Source: Candidatus Contendibacter sp. (lineage in GTDB: Bacteria > Pseudomonadota > Gammaproteobacteria > Competibacterales > Competibacteraceae). From it: 61,569 nucleotides of DNA. The stretch is taken from positions 1-61,569 of the forward strand of contig WBUJ01000006.1 of assembly GCA_008933795.1 (NCBI GenBank), in the 5' to 3' direction. The notes beneath the pieces were generated by a model that did not search any database, was not told where the DNA came from, and saw only the letters and a list, made by a program, of their open reading frames with translations. Of the stretch, positions 9,546-19,837 are shown piece by piece (position 1 is the first letter of the stretch; every line of letters starts with the position of its first letter). The position numbers and the translations under genes are program-made.

Positions 9546-10499
9546 TCATCGCGCGACGCTTCCCCAACCCAAGGGCGTTCCAGGGGCGGGTTGCCATCGG
9601 GGTGACAGATCGTCCGGCTGCGCTAGCCGGGCCGCCAGAAAGTCGATGAAGACCCGGACCCGATAAGGCAGATAGCGATTGCTGGGCAGCAGGACATGGA
9701 TGCCCAGCGGCGGTGGGGCGAACGACTCCAAAATGGCCTCGACCGTCCCCGCCGCCAGAAACGGCGCGACGATGAAATCCGGTTGCAGGGCGATCCCCAT
9801 CCCGGCCGCTACGGCTGCCATCAGCGCCTCGCCATTGTTGGCGCTGAGGCGGCTGCGCACTGCAACCGGCGCCGGGCGACCATCGACCTGGAGCAGCCAG
9901 GTCGAGTTGTTGGGAACGCTGGTGTAGTTCAGGCATTCATGGTGCTTCAACTCGGCGGGATGGGCGGGACGCCCGTGCCGCGCCAGGTACTCCGGGGATG
10001 CGACGACGCACAATCGGCAGGTCCCCAGCTTGCGCGCGATGTCGGTCGGTTCCAGATGATCGGTGATGCGAACGGACAGATCGAACCCTTCCTCGATCAG
10101 ATTCAGCCGCCGATCGGTGTAATCCATATCCAGGCTGATCTCTGGATAACGCTGGGCGAACTCCAGCAGTAAAGGCAACAGGCGCTTCAGGCCAAAGATG
10201 AGGGGCAGACCGAGGCGCAGATGCCCGCGCGGCGTCAGGCGGTGTTCGGCTACCCCGGTTTCGGCGGCTTCCACCAGATTCAGAATCACCCGGCATTGCT
10301 CCAGATAGGCAGCTCCGGCGACGGTCAGCGTCAGCCGGCGGGTGCTGCGCGCCATCAGCTTGACGCCGAGATGGGTTTCCAGCGCCGCGATCTGCCGCGT
10401 CACCACCGAGCGCGCCACGCCGATCTGCGCGGCCACGGCGGCAAAACTGCCCCGTTCTGCGACCCGCGCGAATAGATTCATCGCTTCCAATCGGTCCAT
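9546..10499 (-). CDS. LysR-family transcriptional regulator
   Basis: MDRLEAMNLFARVAERGSFAAVAAQIGVARSVVTRQIAALE HTH and LysR substrate domain; start set at 10499 within the longer ORF. Confidence 0.93.
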   Translation of the reverse strand: MDRLEAMNLFARVAERGSFAAVAAQIGVARSVVTRQIAALETHLGVKLMARSTRRLTLTVAGAAYLEQCRVILNLVEAAETGVAEHRLTPRGHLRLGLPLIFGLKRLLPLLLEFAQRYPEISLDMDYTDRRLNLIEEGFDLSVRITDHLEPTDIARKLGTCRLCVVASPEYLARHGRPAHPAELKHHECLNYTSVPNNSTWLLQVDGRPAPVAVRSRLSANNGEALMAAVAAGMGIALQPDFIVAPFLAAGTVEAILESFAPPPLGIHVLLPSNRYLPYRVRVFIDFLAARLAQPDDLSPRWQPAPGTPLGWGSVAR

Positions 10500-10595
10500 T
10501 GTTGCTATTTCCGCAATAAAGATTTGCCGATTGTCGGCTATTTCGTGCCAGTGGGGAAGGCTACACTGCGGCCATCCGATTTTGGAGAACGCACC

Positions 10596-11405
10596 ATGAC
10601 CGCAGCCCAACCGGCTCTGTTTGTTCCGCACGGCGCACCGACCGTCGCGCTGCGCCCCGGCGCCGCTGGCGTGGCGCTCGCCGCCACCGCCCGCACCCTG
10701 GCGCGACCCCGCGCCATCGTGATCGTCAGCGCGCACTGGGATACCGCGACGCCGACCGTGGGATTCGCCGACCGACCGGAAACCATCCACGACTTCTGGG
10801 GATTCCCGGAAGCGCTCTACGCGCTGCGCTATCCGGCCACCGGCTGCCGCGAGGCTGCCAATGAAGTCGTCGCAGCGCTGGAAGCGGCGGGTCTGCCCGT
10901 GCAACGGGACGAGCAGCGCGGTCTCGACCATGGCGCCTGGATTCCGTTGCGCCTGATGTTTCCCGACGCCGACGTCCCGGTGATTCCGCTGTCGATCCAG
11001 AGTCGGGGCGGGCCGCCAACCGCTTATCGGCTCGGCCTGGCCTTGGCGCCGCTGGCGGCCCGGGGCTTCCTGGTGATCGCGTCTGGCAACATTACGCATA
11101 ATCTGGGCGATTTTCAGCGGGTCGGGCGCAGCGGCGGCCAGACCCCGGCCTACGTGCGCGAATTCGCCGACTGGATGGCCGACCGCCTGGCGGCGCGCGA
11201 CCTGCCCGCGCTGCTGGATTACCGCCGGCAAGCACCGGGCGCCGTCCAGGCCCATCCGACCGACGAGCATCTGCTGCCGCTGTACGTGGCGCTCGGCGCG
11301 GGTGGCGAACCGGCCCGGATCGAACGCTTCCATGCCGGCATCGACGATTATGTGCTCGCCATGGACGCCTACGCTTTTCTCCCGGACGAACGAGGTGACT
11401 CATGA
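10596..11405 (+). CDS. DODA-type extradiol aromatic-ring-opening dioxygenase (YgiD-like)
   Basis: LFVPHGAPTVAL, VIVSAHWDT, DHGAWIPLRLMFPDADVPVIPLSIQ motifs; divergent from LysR. Confidence 0.92.
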   Translation: MTAAQPALFVPHGAPTVALRPGAAGVALAATARTLARPRAIVIVSAHWDTATPTVGFADRPETIHDFWGFPEALYALRYPATGCREAANEVVAALEAAGLPVQRDEQRGLDHGAWIPLRLMFPDADVPVIPLSIQSRGGPPTAYRLGLALAPLAARGFLVIASGNITHNLGDFQRVGRSGGQTPAYVREFADWMADRLAARDLPALLDYRRQAPGAVQAHPTDEHLLPLYVALGAGGEPARIERFHAGIDDYVLAMDAYAFLPDERGDS

Positions 11406-11944
11406 CACCGCACTACACCCCGGTGGCGAAAACGCTGCACTGGCTGATGGCCGTTCTGCTGTTCGGGTTACTGGCCCTGGGTTTCACCATGACCGACCTG
11501 CCGCTGTCGCCCCAGAAGTTGCAGCTTTACTCCTGGCACAAATGGGCGGGCGTGACCGTGTTCCTGCTTGTGCTGTTCAGGCTGGCCTGGCGCGCGACCC
11601 ATCGGCCGCCGCCACTGCCCGATCATCTGCCGAAGATGATGCGGTTCGCCGCCCATGCCGGCCACGCGCTGTTGTATCTGCTGATGCTCGCCATTCCGCT
11701 GTCGGGCTGGCTGATGAGTTCGGCCAAGGGCTTCCAGACCGTCTGGTTCGGCGTGCTGCCGATCCCCGACCTGCTGGATAAAGATAAGGAACTGGGCGAT
11801 CTGTTGCAGACCGTCCACCTGAGTCTCAACCTGCTGTTCGTCGCGGTGATCGTCGGCCACATCGGCGCCGCCCTGAAGCACCATTTCATCGACCGGGACG
11901 ACGTGCTGACCCGCATGTTGCCCACCCGGAATTTGGAGTCATGA
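11402..11944 (+). CDS. Cytochrome b561
   Basis: KTLHWLMAVLLFGLLALGF and YSWHKWAGV histidine/TM pattern; ATGA overlap with upstream gene. Confidence 0.93.
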   Translation: MTPHYTPVAKTLHWLMAVLLFGLLALGFTMTDLPLSPQKLQLYSWHKWAGVTVFLLVLFRLAWRATHRPPPLPDHLPKMMRFAAHAGHALLYLLMLAIPLSGWLMSSAKGFQTVWFGVLPIPDLLDKDKELGDLLQTVHLSLNLLFVAVIVGHIGAALKHHFIDRDDVLTRMLPTRNLES

Positions 11945-12507
11945 CCATGAAACCGACTTTTCTGGCCTTGACGCTGGCGGCGACCCTGCCGTGGAGCGCC
12001 TACGCTGCTGAATACCGGCAGATTCAGGCCGATCAGAGCGCCATCACGTTCGTTTATCAGCAGATGGGCGTCGCCATGGAGGGGAAGTTTCGGCGCTTCA
12101 CGGCCCAGTTGCAGTTCGATCCGGAGCGCCTGGAATCCGCCCAGGCGACCGTCGAGGTGGACCTGGCCAGCATCGACACCGGCTCCGCCGACGGCGATCA
12201 GGAAGTCGCTGGCAAGACCTGGTTCGATACCTCGGCGTTCCCGACGGCGCGTTTTGTAGCCAGTCGCGTCAAGGCGCTGGGCGACCACCGCTATGAAGCC
12301 ACGGGCCAGTTGACCATCAAGGGCAAGACCCAGGACATCGTCGTTCCAGCGACCTTTGCGGCGCAGGGCCAGAGCGGCGTCTTCGACGGTCGTTTTACCC
12401 TCCGCCGCGCCGACTTCGCGATCGGTCAGGGGCCGTGGGCGGCGTTCGATGTCGTCGCCAATGACGTGCAGATTCAGTTCCGCCTCACCGCCCGCACGGG
12501 CGAATAA
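11941..12507 (+). CDS. YceI-family protein
   Basis: YRQIQADQSAITFVYQQMGV...GKFRRFTAQLQFDP...TAQLTIKGKTQDIVVP-like YceI pattern; signal peptide. Confidence 0.9.
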   Translation: MTMKPTFLALTLAATLPWSAYAAEYRQIQADQSAITFVYQQMGVAMEGKFRRFTAQLQFDPERLESAQATVEVDLASIDTGSADGDQEVAGKTWFDTSAFPTARFVASRVKALGDHRYEATGQLTIKGKTQDIVVPATFAAQGQSGVFDGRFTLRRADFAIGQGPWAAFDVVANDVQIQFRLTARTGE

Positions 12508-12542
12508 CCTGTAACCGTTCCTACCCTCACCGGAGACTCACC

Positions 12543-13130
12543 ATGAAGAAACTGACCGCTCTCTCAGCCGCTCTCACCTTGACCGCGATGACGGCGCTTA
12601 CTACCGCTCCCGCCCTGGCCGCGCCGGAAACCTACGTGCTGGACGGGACCCACACATACCCCCGGTTCTCGTACAACCACCTCGGCTATTCGACGCAACT
12701 GAGCCGCTTCAACAAGACCACCGGCAAGATCGTGCTCGACCAGGCGGCGAAAACCGGCGAGGTCGATATCGTGATTGATACCCAGTCAGTGGACACTGGT
12801 TATGCAACCTTCGACGAGCACATCCAGGGCGAGGATTTCCTCGACACGGCCAAGTACCCGACCGCCACATTCAAATCCACCAAGGTCGTCTTTGAAGGCG
12901 ACAAACCGGTGAAGGTTGAGGGTAACCTGACCTTCAAGGGCGTGACGAAGCCGGTGACGCTGACCGTGACTTCGTTCCAGGCCATGCCGCATCCGATGTT
13001 CAAAAAAGATGCCATCGGCGCGAACGCCCATACCGTGGTCAAGCGCACCGAGTTCAACGCCGGCAAGTACGCACCGAACGTGAGCGACGAGGTGCGCATC
13101 GATATCGCTGTCGAAGCCATCAAGGAATAG
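12543..13130 (+). CDS. YceI-family protein (second paralog)
   Basis: TYVLDGTHTYPRFSYNHLGYSTQLSRFNKTTGKIVLD; VEGNLTFKGVTKPVTLTV; signal peptide. Confidence 0.92.
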   Translation: MKKLTALSAALTLTAMTALTTAPALAAPETYVLDGTHTYPRFSYNHLGYSTQLSRFNKTTGKIVLDQAAKTGEVDIVIDTQSVDTGYATFDEHIQGEDFLDTAKYPTATFKSTKVVFEGDKPVKVEGNLTFKGVTKPVTLTVTSFQAMPHPMFKKDAIGANAHTVVKRTEFNAGKYAPNVSDEVRIDIAVEAIKE

Positions 13131-13254
13131 GACGATACCTAGATCGGCGCTTCGACTTCGGCGTTGGGCGGTCGGTCGGGCTATTGTGGTCGACCGATCC
13201 TCCGGAGATAGGCGATGAGATCTTTAGGTAATTTCGCGAAATGAAGTCACCCGG

Positions 13255-13286
13255 TCTGGCTCCCACGTTCCAGCGTCGGAGCCAGA
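13255..13286. repeat. REP-like hairpin (TCTGGCTCCCACGTTCCAGCGTCGGAGCCAGA)
   Basis: Palindrome related to 6864-6895. Confidence 0.6.
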
Positions 13287-13324
13287 TTCGGGTAAGGTCT
13301 TTGCTGGAAATAGCCGCATTCTAC

Positions 13325-13385
13325 AATCATGGACTATCGAACACCGGCTGAGGTCTATGCCGACAGGTCATCGATCCTGTCACCC
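13325..13385 (+). pseudogene. Possible IS3-type transposase C-terminal relic
   Basis: FYNH in one frame followed by MDYRTPAEVYADR in the next, similar to the C-terminal ...YRTPAEVYA of IS3 OrfB proteins. Confidence 0.35.
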
Positions 13386-13479
13386 CCAGGCGCAGAGCCT
13401 CTACCTTAAATTCGACCAAAAGTTGTCTGGGCAACGCGGTCCACCTCCCCCACCGCAATGATTTTGTCGGCTGACGCCC

Positions 13480-13760
13480 ATGCTCCGCCACGATTATCCG
13501 TTCGATCCCACCCCTGGTTATGATCTGGACGCCCTGCTAGCCGTCGCCGCGCCGGAACCCCCAGCGAATTTCGCCCCGTTCTGACGCGATCTTCAGGCGC
13601 GCCCGGGCGGTGACGGTCGCGCCGACGCTGCGGGAATGGCCCAGCCCACAACCGTACATCTGGGCGTTCGAGATTGCCTTTACGTCCTCGGACGAGATGC
13701 GGATCGGCGGCTGGCTAACTCGACCACGGCGGCCTGGCCGCCGAGGAGGCGTGACTGCGG
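13480..13760 (+). pseudogene. Truncated acetylxylan-esterase-like gene with internal TGA
   Basis: MLRHDYPFDPTPGYDLDALLAVAAPEPPANFAPF-[TGA]-RDLQARARAVTVAPTLREWPSPQPYIWAFEIAFTSSDEMRIGGWLTRP; open frame continues past the stop, 3' part missing. Confidence 0.65.
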
Positions 13761-13870
13761 GATGCGCTGGCCTATTTCTTCAATCGGGACTGAATCGCCC
13801 ACTCTGTCATCACCCTGTCAACTTCGTGCGTTAAATTTCAGGCAATTCAATTGCTTGAAGTTTTACACCC

Positions 13871-14185
13871 ATGAACCGGGAATATCATCAGTGGTATAGC
13901 CCTCGGCTCGACCGGGAGATGGAACTGCTGGTATTCGGCCATGCCGGCGCCAAGGTCCCGGTGTTTCCGACCCGCTGCGGCCAATTCTACGAATACGAGG
14001 CCTCGATCCGTTGTGCCGGCTGGACATCGTGCTGGCCGTCGGCGATCGAGACCCGTTTCTGGACAATAACCGGCAGCTCAGCGAGGCGTTATGGGGCAAG
14101 GGGGTCTGGCGCGCTCTGCACATCTGGCAGGGCCAGGCGCACAGTCCGAAACATTGGCGCAAGTATGGTGGAATTGTACGTGTGA
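13871..14185 (+). pseudogene. Internally deleted and frameshifted paralog of the esterase-like gene at 51624-52358
   Basis: MNREYHQWYSPRLDREMELLVFGHAGAKVPVFPTRCGQFYEYE fused to CRLDIVLAVGDRDPFLDNNRQLSEALWGKGVWRALHIWQGQAHS; both halves match the ends of the intact copy. Confidence 0.85.
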
Positions 14186-14232
14186 AATCGCTTAACCCGA
14201 CCGAACCCAACTCTTCAGACGGGGGACGCCCG

Positions 14233-14718
14233 GTGAATTTTACCCTTCGACCGATGCAGGCCATGGACCTACCCGACGCCACCACCCTCACGGTGGAAAA
14301 CTTCACTATTGACGGAACTACGTTGGGTCAGTACGCCGCTACACGGGTGCGCGAACGTTTGGCGAGCAGTTTTCGCCACCACGAATATGCCCCCCGGTTC
14401 ATCGTGGCCGTCAAGGAGGATGGGGAACTCATTGGGGTGGCTGGGTGGGGGAAGTTGGAGTTCGCCTCTCGAACCTGGGGTCTGTTCCTGTCCAGCGTCA
14501 GTCGGGACTATCGTGGCCAGGGCGTGGGAACCGCACTGGTTCAGGAGCGCCTGCGCCGCATCAAGCAAGAAACCCAAAAAGGTCGGATTCTCGTATCCAC
14601 CAAGCACCGGAAACGGTTTGAAAAATTGGGATTTCGGTCAGTGGATTACGACGAAGAGCTATCGCTGCACCTCATGTTGAAAAATTTGGACGCCTTACGG
14701 TCGCACCGGGCGAGTTGA
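14233..14718 (+). CDS. GNAT-family N-acetyltransferase
   Basis: DYRGQGVGTALVQERLRRIKQE acetyl-CoA binding motif; GTG start at 14233 most plausible. Confidence 0.8.
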   Translation: MNFTLRPMQAMDLPDATTLTVENFTIDGTTLGQYAATRVRERLASSFRHHEYAPRFIVAVKEDGELIGVAGWGKLEFASRTWGLFLSSVSRDYRGQGVGTALVQERLRRIKQETQKGRILVSTKHRKRFEKLGFRSVDYDEELSLHLMLKNLDALRSHRAS

Positions 14719-14851
14719 ATAGGTAAGGCGCCAGGCAGGGGGCAGGTTGTGAAAGTGTTCGCCGTATCGTCATCCAGTTGAAACAAATGGAAAGCATAAT
14801 ATTTTTCAACTACTTATTTTGAAATAAAAATTCGCCCAACAGGAGTCAATC

Positions 14852-15895
14852 GTGAACACATTTTTACCAGCCGCGATCTTCGCGCTATCGGCCAGCCTCG
14901 CCTGCATCGCCCCCGCCTCAGCGGAAGACATGCGGTTGACCGGTTCCGGCGCCAGCTTTCCGTTCCCGCTGTACTCCTCCTGGTTCAAGGACTTCAGCAA
15001 GCAGTCGCAAGGGATCACCGTTGACTACCAGGCCAAGGGCAGCGGCGCCGGCATTCAGGACTTCATCAACAACACCGTCGATTTCGCCGCCAGCGACGCG
15101 GCCATGGATGACGCGGATATCGCCAAGGTCAAGCAGGGCGTCGTGCTGCTGCCGATGACCGCCGGCGAAATTGTACTGTCCTACAACCTTGCTGGCGTCA
15201 ATGAGTTGAAGCTACCGCGCGAGGTGTACGTGGCTATCTTCATGGGCGCGATTGCAAAGTGGAATGATCCGAAAATTGTCGCCGCCAACCCCGGCGTCAA
15301 GCTCCCCGACCAGAACATCACAGTCGTGGCCCGTTCCGACTCCAGCGGCACCACCTACGTGTTCACCGACCACCTGAGCGCGGTGAGTGCGGCGTTCAAG
15401 AGCACCGTCGGTCAGGGCACGACCGTGCAGTGGCCTAAAAATGTGGTGAAGGCGCCGAAGAACGACGGCGTCACCGCCACCATCAAACAGACCCCCGGCG
15501 CCATCGGCTACATCGAGTACGGCTACGCCATCGCCACCAAACAGCCGATGGCCATCCTGCAGAACAAGGCCGGCCAGTTCGTTGCGCCCAGCGATGAATC
15601 CGGCAAGGCGGCGCTGGCCAGCGCCGAATTCCCCACCAAAACCCTGCCGGGTTCCGATGCGCCTGACCTGCGCGTTTGGGTCTCCGACCCCGCCGGCGAA
15701 ATGGCCTACCCCATCGCCACCTTCACCTGGATGCTGTTCTACAAGGATCAGGACGACGCGAAAGCCAAGGTGCTGCGCGATATGGTCGAGTACAGCCTGA
15801 CCAAGGGTCAGACGATGGCGCCGAAGATGGGCTACATTCCCTTGCCCGATAGCGTTGTCGCCCGGGTCAGGAAAGCCGTCGCGCTGATCCAGTAA
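14852..15895 (+). CDS. pstS: Phosphate ABC transporter substrate-binding protein PstS (copy 1)
   Basis: LTGSGASFPFPLYSSWF, DFAASDAAMDDADI, VARSDSSGTTYVFTDHLS motifs; signal peptide. Confidence 0.97.
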   Translation: MNTFLPAAIFALSASLACIAPASAEDMRLTGSGASFPFPLYSSWFKDFSKQSQGITVDYQAKGSGAGIQDFINNTVDFAASDAAMDDADIAKVKQGVVLLPMTAGEIVLSYNLAGVNELKLPREVYVAIFMGAIAKWNDPKIVAANPGVKLPDQNITVVARSDSSGTTYVFTDHLSAVSAAFKSTVGQGTTVQWPKNVVKAPKNDGVTATIKQTPGAIGYIEYGYAIATKQPMAILQNKAGQFVAPSDESGKAALASAEFPTKTLPGSDAPDLRVWVSDPAGEMAYPIATFTWMLFYKDQDDAKAKVLRDMVEYSLTKGQTMAPKMGYIPLPDSVVARVRKAVALIQ

Positions 15896-15999
15896 ACCCG
15901 CCCGCCGCTCGAAGCGAACCGGATTCATCGGTTACAACACTGCCGAGGCCCCGCGTTCGCTTCATGCGTTGGCAACACCGAAATATTGATGGGTAAATT

Positions 16000-16977
16000 A
16001 TGGCATCGCATCACTTTGATCATGTTGATCGGTCTGGATCCGTATCCGGCCCGCCGTCCGCCGGCGATTATGTCTTCGACCGGGGATTTCGCGGCGTCGC
16101 CTGGCTCAGCGCCGTGTTCATTCTGGCGCTGGTGGTTTACATCGTCATCGAGATCGGTGGCAAAGCGCTGCCGGCGTTCTCTGAATACGGCTTCGGCTTC
16201 CTGACGTCGACGACCTGGAATGTTCAGACCGGGCAGTTCGGCATTCTCCCAGAGATTTGGGGCACTCTTTATAGTTCGCTGCTGGCCTTGATTATCGGCG
16301 GCGTCTTCGGTGTCGCCATCGCCATTTTCCTGACCCAGGATTTTCTGCATGGACACCTGGCTGCGGTCTTCCGCACCATCATCGAGTTGCTGGCCGCTAT
16401 TCCTTCGGTCGTTTACGGCCTCTGGGGCATCTACGTCCTGATCCCGTTGCTGCGCCCGGTGGCGAACTGGCTGCACGGGGAGTTTGGCTTTGTTCCTTTT
16501 TTCGGCACCTCGCTCAGCGGTCCGGGTCTCGGTCCCGCCGCGCTGGTGCTGGCCATCATGATCCTGCCGACTGTAGCGTCCATCTCGGTCGATGCGCTGC
16601 ATCAGGTTCCCTACAAGGTCAAGGAAGCGGCCTATGGCATGGGGACCACGCGCTGGGAGGCGATCCTCAAGGTGATGCTGCCGACCGCTGGTTCCGGCAT
16701 CCTCGCCGCCCTGGTGTTGGGATTTGGCCGCGCCCTCGGCGAAACCATGGCGCTCGCCATGTTGATCGGCAATTCCAATCAGATCAGCCTGTCGCTGTTC
16801 TCCCCCGCCAACACCCTGGCCGCGCTGCTGGCGTCGAGCTTCCCCGAGGCCGGTCCGGTTGAGGTCCGCGCCCTCATGTATGCCGCCTTGGTGCTGCTAG
16901 CCATCACCCTGATCGTCAACGCCATCGGCTTGGCGGTAATGAAATTCGCCACCCGGAAATTCGAGGCCGAACGATGA
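16000..16977 (+). CDS. pstC: Phosphate ABC transporter permease PstC
   Basis: PSVVYGLWGIYVLIPLLRP and EAAYGMGTTRWEAILKVMLPTAGSGI; position in pst operon. Confidence 0.96.
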   Translation: MASHHFDHVDRSGSVSGPPSAGDYVFDRGFRGVAWLSAVFILALVVYIVIEIGGKALPAFSEYGFGFLTSTTWNVQTGQFGILPEIWGTLYSSLLALIIGGVFGVAIAIFLTQDFLHGHLAAVFRTIIELLAAIPSVVYGLWGIYVLIPLLRPVANWLHGEFGFVPFFGTSLSGPGLGPAALVLAIMILPTVASISVDALHQVPYKVKEAAYGMGTTRWEAILKVMLPTAGSGILAALVLGFGRALGETMALAMLIGNSNQISLSLFSPANTLAALLASSFPEAGPVEVRALMYAALVLLAITLIVNAIGLAVMKFATRKFEAER

Positions 16978-17894
16978 GTGAGCCTAATCTGACCGCTACC
17001 GCTGCATTGATCGCCTTGGGCGCTTCAGAGGCTCCGCGCAGTCTGCCCAACCTCAATCGTGCGCCCTTCGAGATCCGGGCGCTTAAGAGCGGATTCCTGA
17101 CCGCGCTCACCTGGATCGCAGCCCTTCTCGCCAGTGTGCCGCTGTTCTCGGTCATCTACCGGTTGGCCATCGAGGGCGGCTCGCGCCTGGACTGGGAGGC
17201 GCTGACCGCACTTCCACCTTCCGCTTTTGAGCAGGGGGGCGGTTTCGGCAACGCCATTGTGGGCACGCTGGTTATGGTCGGCCTCGCCACGTTGATGAGT
17301 GTGCCGATTGGCATCTTCGCCGCTATCTATCTGGCGATTCTCGATCCCGACAGCCGATTGGCGCACAGCGTGCGCTTTTTGTCCAAAGCGTTGACAGGCT
17401 TTCCTTCCATCCTGGCTGGCGTGTTCGTCTACGCCGTCCTGGTGGTCACCATGAAAACCTACTCGGCGCTGGCCGGTGGGGTCGCGCTGGCGGTGCTGAT
17501 GTTGCCGACCGTGGTGCTGGCCGCAGAGCAGGCCATGATGATGGTGCCAAAGAAGATGAAGGACGCCGCCTTTGGCATGGGCTGCACCCGCGCGCAGGTG
17601 ATCTGGAAGGTGGTGCTGCCCACTGGCGCGCCGGGCATCCTGACCGGCGTGATGCTGGCGATTGCCGGCGCTGCCGGAAACTCCGCGCCGCTGTTATTCA
17701 CCGCGCTGTTCAGCGGCTACTACCTGACCAGCCTGACCGAGCCGACCGCCTCTTTAGCCATTCTGATCTTCAACTTTTCGGGTATGCCCTACGACAACCA
17801 GATCGAACTCGCCTGGGCGGCATCACTGGTGCTGGTGATGGTTGTCCTGGTGTTCAACATCCTCGCCCGCATCATCGGGCGCCAGAAACACTAA
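16974..17894 (+). CDS. pstA: Phosphate ABC transporter permease PstA
   Basis: [43 protein letters not shown]; overlaps pstC by 4 nt. Confidence 0.96.
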   Translation: MSEPNLTATAALIALGASEAPRSLPNLNRAPFEIRALKSGFLTALTWIAALLASVPLFSVIYRLAIEGGSRLDWEALTALPPSAFEQGGGFGNAIVGTLVMVGLATLMSVPIGIFAAIYLAILDPDSRLAHSVRFLSKALTGFPSILAGVFVYAVLVVTMKTYSALAGGVALAVLMLPTVVLAAEQAMMMVPKKMKDAAFGMGCTRAQVIWKVVLPTGAPGILTGVMLAIAGAAGNSAPLLFTALFSGYYLTSLTEPTASLAILIFNFSGMPYDNQIELAWAASLVLVMVVLVFNILARIIGRQKH

Positions 17895-17916
17895 GGCTTT
17901 TTCGAGGCTATCAAAC

Positions 17917-18747
17917 ATGAATGCAACACCGGAAATGACGGCGGCTGGCGCCGCGTCCGCCAGCGCGCCCACCGGCGCCATTGTGATGAATTGCCAGATC
18001 GACAGGGTCTTTTACGGCGATTTTCTCGCCGTGCGCGCCAGCACGGTACCGATAGAGAAGAACAAGATCACCGGCTTCATCGGTCCCTCCGGCTGCGGCA
18101 AAAGCACGGTGCTGCGCAGCCTCAACCGCATGAACGACCTGATCCCGATCTTCCGTTTTGAGGGCAAGGTGACCTATCACGGTCAGGACATCTACGACCG
18201 GAAAGTCGATCCCGTGGTGGTGCGCCGCTATATCGGGATGGTGTTCCAGCAGCCCAACCCGTTTGCGATGAGCATCTATGACAACGTCGCCTTCGGTCTA
18301 CGCCTGAACGGCTTCAAGGGCAACCTGGACGAGCGGGTGGAGAAGGCTCTTAAAGGCGCGGCCTGCTGGAACGAGGTCAAGGACAAGCTGAAAAACAGCG
18401 GGTTGTCGCTGTCCGGCGGTCAGCAACAGCGGCTGTGCATCGCCCGCGCCATCGCCACCGAACCCGATGTGCTGCTGATGGACGAACCCTGTTCGGCGCT
18501 GGATCCGATTGCGACCCGACGGGTCGAGGAGCTGATGCTTGAACTCAAGGAAAAATACACCATCGCGCTGGTCACCCATAACATGCAGCAGGCTACGCGG
18601 GTTGCCGATACGACCGCGTTTTTTGGGGTGGATATCTCCCAGGGCAGTCGAACCGGCTATCTGGTGGAAATGGGACCGACCCGGCAGATTTTCGAGGATC
18701 CCCAGCAGAAATTGACCGGGGAATACGTCCGGGGCGAATTCAGTTGA
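17917..18747 (+). CDS. pstB: Phosphate ABC transporter ATP-binding protein PstB
   Basis: Walker [48 protein letters not shown]. Confidence 0.97.
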   Translation: MNATPEMTAAGAASASAPTGAIVMNCQIDRVFYGDFLAVRASTVPIEKNKITGFIGPSGCGKSTVLRSLNRMNDLIPIFRFEGKVTYHGQDIYDRKVDPVVVRRYIGMVFQQPNPFAMSIYDNVAFGLRLNGFKGNLDERVEKALKGAACWNEVKDKLKNSGLSLSGGQQQRLCIARAIATEPDVLLMDEPCSALDPIATRRVEELMLELKEKYTIALVTHNMQQATRVADTTAFFGVDISQGSRTGYLVEMGPTRQIFEDPQQKLTGEYVRGEFS

Positions 18748-19832
18748 TGCCGAAAGGAAGGAAGATGGCTACTCGATTCTTACTGGCCGCCGCAATCGCC
18801 ACCCTCGGGTTCATCGGTCTGATTCCCGCAGTTCAGGCCCAGACCGCAGCGCCCACGGCCACCGTTGCCAGCGGCCCAGTCGCTTTGCGCGGCGCCGGAG
18901 CGACTTTCCCCGCCCCGCTCTACCAAAAATGGATTGATGTTTACACCAAAGCGAACCCAACCCTTGCCATTGAGTATAAGGTTGTCGGCAGCGGCGAAGG
19001 CGTCAAGCGGTTTCTGGAGAACTCGGTTGATTTTGGCGCCAGCGATGCGGCGCTCAGCGATGAGCAGATAGCCAAGGCGCCGGGGGGCGCCACCCTGGTT
19101 CCGGCTACGGCCGGCGCCATCGTTCTCGCCTATAACCTGCCGGACGTGAAAGGCGTGCTGAAACTGAGCCGGGAGGTTTATGCCGACATTTTCCTTGGCA
19201 AGATCCGCAACTGGAACGATCCGAAAATCCAGGTGCTCAACCCGGATATCAAACTGCCGAACCTGACCATTACCCTGGTGGCCCGCCAGGACAGCAGTGG
19301 CGCCACCTACGCGATGACCAACCATCTAAGCGCGATCAGCGCGGCATGGCGCAATCAAGGCCCGGGCGTGGGCAAGGTGATTGACTGGCCGGGTATTTCC
19401 ATGGTCGCTCCGGGCAACGAAGGCGTCGCCGGCCGCATCAAGCGGAGTTGGGGATCGATCGGCTACGTGGAATATGGCTTCGCCAAGCGACTCGGATTAC
19501 CGATGGCTCACTTGGAAAACAAAGCGGGTGTTTTCGTAGAACCCAACCTGAACAGCGGTCAGGCGACGCTGGCCGCCAATGTCAGCCAGATACCGGGCAA
19601 CCTGCGGGTTTTTCTGCCTGACCCCGATGGCGAAAACTCGTATCCGATAGTCACCTTCACCTGGCTGCTGTTGTATGACCGCTATCCGAATCCACAGAAA
19701 AGTGCGACGCTCAAGGGATTCGTGAACTGGGCGCTGAGCGATGGACAGGGTTACAGCATTGATCAGGGCTATATCCCCTTGCCTGAAAACGTGGCAACGC
19801 TCGCCCGCGCGGCGGTGAATCGTGTGCAGTAA
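18744..19832 (+). CDS. pstS: Second phosphate-binding protein PstS (copy 2)
   Basis: [58 protein letters not shown]; overlaps pstB stop. Confidence 0.96.
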   Translation: MMPKGRKMATRFLLAAAIATLGFIGLIPAVQAQTAAPTATVASGPVALRGAGATFPAPLYQKWIDVYTKANPTLAIEYKVVGSGEGVKRFLENSVDFGASDAALSDEQIAKAPGGATLVPATAGAIVLAYNLPDVKGVLKLSREVYADIFLGKIRNWNDPKIQVLNPDIKLPNLTITLVARQDSSGATYAMTNHLSAISAAWRNQGPGVGKVIDWPGISMVAPGNEGVAGRIKRSWGSIGYVEYGFAKRLGLPMAHLENKAGVFVEPNLNSGQATLAANVSQIPGNLRVFLPDPDGENSYPIVTFTWLLLYDRYPNPQKSATLKGFVNWALSDGQGYSIDQGYIPLPENVATLARAAVNRVQ

Positions 19833-19837
19833 CCCCC

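Noticed and set aside
6948-13760. Recoding of stop codons (TAG in cupin, TGA in esterase relic)
   Set aside because: TAG, TGA and TAA all act as normal stops in the intact genes here; the esterase relic is also truncated, so simple gene decay is more economical
14750-14851. Possible Pho box upstream of pstS1
   Set aside because: Only a weak GTCATCCAGTTG match; second half-site missing
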